Source: UBA5972 sp964480735 (GTDB lineage Bacteria > Pseudomonadota > Alphaproteobacteria > Rhodobacterales > Rhodobacteraceae). Taken from it: DNA of 8,505 nucleotides. The position numbers and the translations under genes were made by a program. The notes beneath the pieces are model-generated. The model was not told where the DNA came from and did not search any database. It was given only the letters and a program-made list of their open reading frames with translations. Numbering within the stretch: the first letter of the stretch is position 1; each line of letters begins with the position of its first letter. Location: the NCBI GenBank assembly GCA_964480735.1, contig CAYZQS010000109.1:1-8505 (forward strand), given 5' to 3'. Below are positions 6,905-8,505 of this stretch, one piece after another.

Positions 6905-6977
6905 GGAACCTCTGAACAAAGAGCGGGTTCTCAAAATGACGACAATAAAAGCTCGTCGTTGTTCAGAGGGTCCCTAG
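6901..6977. mobile_element. MITE-like palindromic element flanked by CTAG
   Basis: The 19 bases at 6901-6919 (CTAGGGAACCTCTGAACAA) are the reverse complement of 6959-6977 except for one mismatch (6908 against 6970). The outermost four bases on each side are CTAG, compatible with the target-site duplication of IS5-group elements, and GGAACCTCTGAACAA resembles the terminal inverted repeats of IS5-family insertion sequences; both links are from memory and are inference. The 39-base centre has no ORF but contains a short ACGAC/GTCGT inverted repeat (6939-6943 with 6955-6959). Both neighbouring convergent genes end in TAG codons lying within the flanking CTAGs (6902-6904 and, on the minus strand, 6974-6976). 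It could also work as a bidirectional terminator, though no T run follows either arm. Confidence 0.6.
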
Positions 6978-8050
6978 AAGACAATCACATTGCGTCTTGT
7001 TTTGCCTGCTTTGGTGTCGGCAATCGCTTCGTTAATCTCTTCAAGCTTATAGCGCCGCGTCACCAGTTCATCCAGTTTCAGGCGGCCTTGCCGGTACAGG
7101 TCAATCAGGTAGGGAATATCGCGCCGAAGCACCGTACCGCCCATTTTGGAACCTAAAATTGACTGGCTGGCGTCCGCCAGCAACAAAGGCTGATAACCTG
7201 ACGTCACGCCAATGGGCGGCATACCGACCGCCACAATTGCGCCGCGCGGGGCCAGATATTTCGCCGCTGAATCATACGCGGCACCAGCGCCCACGGTTAC
7301 AAAAACATAATTCACCCCGCGCCCGCCGGTCAGGGCCTTCACCTGCTTGTGCGGTTTTTCTCCCGTGGCCAAAACCCCGTGGGTCGCGCCAAACTCTATG
7401 GCGGTGTCCAGTTTTTCCTCGGTCATGTCCACGGCGATTATCTTTGCGGCACCACATACCACAGCCCCCTGAATAGCGTTCAAACCGACGCCGCCCGCTC
7501 CGATTACCACAACGGTCGCGCCCGGTTTCACTTTTGCCGTATTGCTGACAGCACCAAAGCCTGTGATCACACCACAGGACAACAGACAGGCGCTTTCCAT
7601 CGGCATATTTTCCGGTATCTTAACAATCTGGCTTTGATCAACAACCACCTGCTCGGCGAATGCACCGGCTGCCAGACCCTGCTCTAACACCCCGCCGTCC
7701 CGGGTGGTCAGCGGCCCCTTGGTCCGGTCATAAGCGGTTTCGCATGCCGTGGGTGCCGCATCCGCGCAGGACGCACAATGACCACAAGCGCGAATTAATG
7801 TTACCAGAACGGGATCGCCCAGGCTGTAGCCCTGAACGCCCTCGCCAATCTCGGTGATCCGGCCCGCCGCCTCGTGACCATAAACCGCCGGCAGGCTGCC
7901 GCCAAACGCCCCTTCAATAAAAGCGATGTCTGAATGGCATATGGCACAGGCGGCCAGCTTGACCTTAACTTCGCCCGCCAACGGGGGACGCAACTTCACC
8001 TCCTCAATGACCAAAGAAGACTCAAAATTGTGACAGACGGCGGCTTTCAT
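6974..8050 (-). CDS. Zinc-dependent alcohol dehydrogenase (class III-like MDR)
   Basis: A 358-residue medium-chain dehydrogenase that oxidises alcohols, or a thiol adduct such as S-hydroxymethyl-glutathione in class III relatives, with NAD. Catalytic zinc ligands are visible as C38 (CAICHSD), H59-E60 (YGHE) and C159 (LLSCGV). The structural zinc site is complete with C89, C92, C95 and C103. The cofactor fold shows GAGGVG (184-189) and D208 at the end of beta-2, indicating NAD over NADP. Length is within the family range. The frame extends to 8101 with a further ATG at 8071, but the ATG at 8050 gives the usual MKAAV start and has GGAAG just upstream. Its stop TAG lies in the CTAG bordering the palindromic element. 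No operon partner is present. The true substrate among alcohols, formaldehyde adducts or NDMA-linked types is undetermined. Confidence 0.92.
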   Translation of the reverse strand: MKAAVCHNFESSLVIEEVKLRPPLAGEVKVKLAACAICHSDIAFIEGAFGGSLPAVYGHEAAGRITEIGEGVQGYSLGDPVLVTLIRACGHCASCADAAPTACETAYDRTKGPLTTRDGGVLEQGLAAGAFAEQVVVDQSQIVKIPENMPMESACLLSCGVITGFGAVSNTAKVKPGATVVVIGAGGVGLNAIQGAVVCGAAKIIAVDMTEEKLDTAIEFGATHGVLATGEKPHKQVKALTGGRGVNYVFVTVGAGAAYDSAAKYLAPRGAIVAVGMPPIGVTSGYQPLLLADASQSILGSKMGGTVLRRDIPYLIDLYRQGRLKLDELVTRRYKLEEINEAIADTKAGKTRRNVIVF

Positions 8051-8452
8051 ACGGCTTCCAAGCTTTTTCATATTTGGCGCAATGGTGGTCCGGTTACGCA
8101 AAATTTGCCAGCGGAAACTGCATCAGAAGTAATAAATTTAGCGGTCGGCAATTGAGTCGGAATGGCGGTGGATTTGGAGGTGGTGGACGTCGATGTCGGG
8201 AAAGGATGTCTCACGCTGGCTGACGTTCTAAGCGCAGCAGCGCGACGTAAAGACCGTGCGCGGCCCTTGGTTTGGTCCCGTTAAGGCGACGATACGGGCG
8301 CCGGCGCCGCCAAGGATTATGATCGGCAGCACGGCATACTGGCGGCGGCAGGTTTTGTCATTATTTGCTCAACGGGCACGGTTGCCGACCAAACGGCAAG
8401 CTTGCGCACTCGACGACAATATTTTGCGTAAACGGCAACGACCCGATGGTTT
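8051..8452. other. Gene-poor region upstream of the alcohol dehydrogenase
   Basis: No convincing gene is visible. The longest plausible ATG frame on the plus strand is 8162-8284 (40 codons, starting MAVDLEVV), without a good ribosome site or recognisable domain. In the same frame, after its TAA, translation continues open to a stop near 8430, so a decayed gene is possible. An 11-base palindrome GCAAAATTTGC (8098-8108) lies about 50 bases upstream of the alcohol dehydrogenase ATG and could be an operator. A small inverted repeat TTGCCG/CGGCAA (8382-8387 with 8394-8399) is also present. No clear promoter was found. Confidence 0.4.
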
Positions 8453-8505
8453 CCAGAAGTCCAGAAGTCCAGAAGTCCAGAAGTCCAGAAGTCCAGAAGT
8501 CCAGA
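8453..8505. repeat. 8-bp tandem repeat CCAGAAGT, truncated by the window end
   Basis: Six perfect copies of CCAGAAGT run from 8453 to 8500, followed by CCAGA at the window edge, with no interruptions. The unit contains no stop in any of six frames. The right boundary and total copy number are not visible. It may be a variable-number repeat or reflect the end of an assembled sequence. Confidence 0.95.

Overview
The window reads as chromosomal DNA of a moderately GC-rich alphaproteobacterium. The mix of genes (a BMP-type solute-binding protein, an enolase-superfamily sugar-acid dehydratase, a Zn alcohol dehydrogenase, and a small cupin with an SDR) fits a marine Rhodobacterales/Roseobacter-like heterotroph. 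That assignment is inference from gene content and codon usage. No rRNA, tRNA, CRISPR array, phage gene or full-length transposase was seen.

Layout: (1) 22-1092 (+) is a periplasmic BMP-family substrate-binding protein, closed by a strong bidirectional terminator at 1114-1143. (2) 1177-2400 (-) is a TetA-like major facilitator efflux pump, convergent with gene 1. (3) A 210-bp divergent promoter region (2401-2610) separates the pump from a tight three-gene operon (+): a saccharopine/lysine-6-dehydrogenase-like oxidoreductase (2611-3678), a small cupin (3709-4128) and an SDR oxidoreductase (4125-4874, ATGA overlap with the cupin). (4) 4875-5146 is a convergent intergenic region filled with a 58-bp tandem repeat of hairpins, ending in an inverted half copy. 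(5) 5147-6382 (-) is a mandelate racemase/muconate lactonizing enzyme-like dehydratase with a GTG start, divergent from (6) a GNAT acetyltransferase (6455-6904, +). (7) 6901-6977 is a 77-bp palindromic, MITE-like element flanked by CTAG; each CTAG supplies the TAG stop of one neighbouring gene. (8) 6974-8050 (-) is a zinc-dependent alcohol dehydrogenase. (9) 8051-8452 has no convincing gene, and the window ends inside an 8-bp tandem repeat (8453-8505).

How the parts fit: most genes are catabolic or transport functions (solute capture, amino acid or imino acid oxidoreduction, sugar-acid dehydration, alcohol oxidation), with two possible defence or resistance functions (the efflux pump and the GNAT). 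Only the dehydrogenase-cupin-SDR trio looks co-transcribed. It is the best candidate for an uncharacterised pathway. The most unusual DNA is non-coding: the CTAG-flanked palindrome that preserves both stop codons, the 58-bp hairpin array and the terminal 8-mer array.
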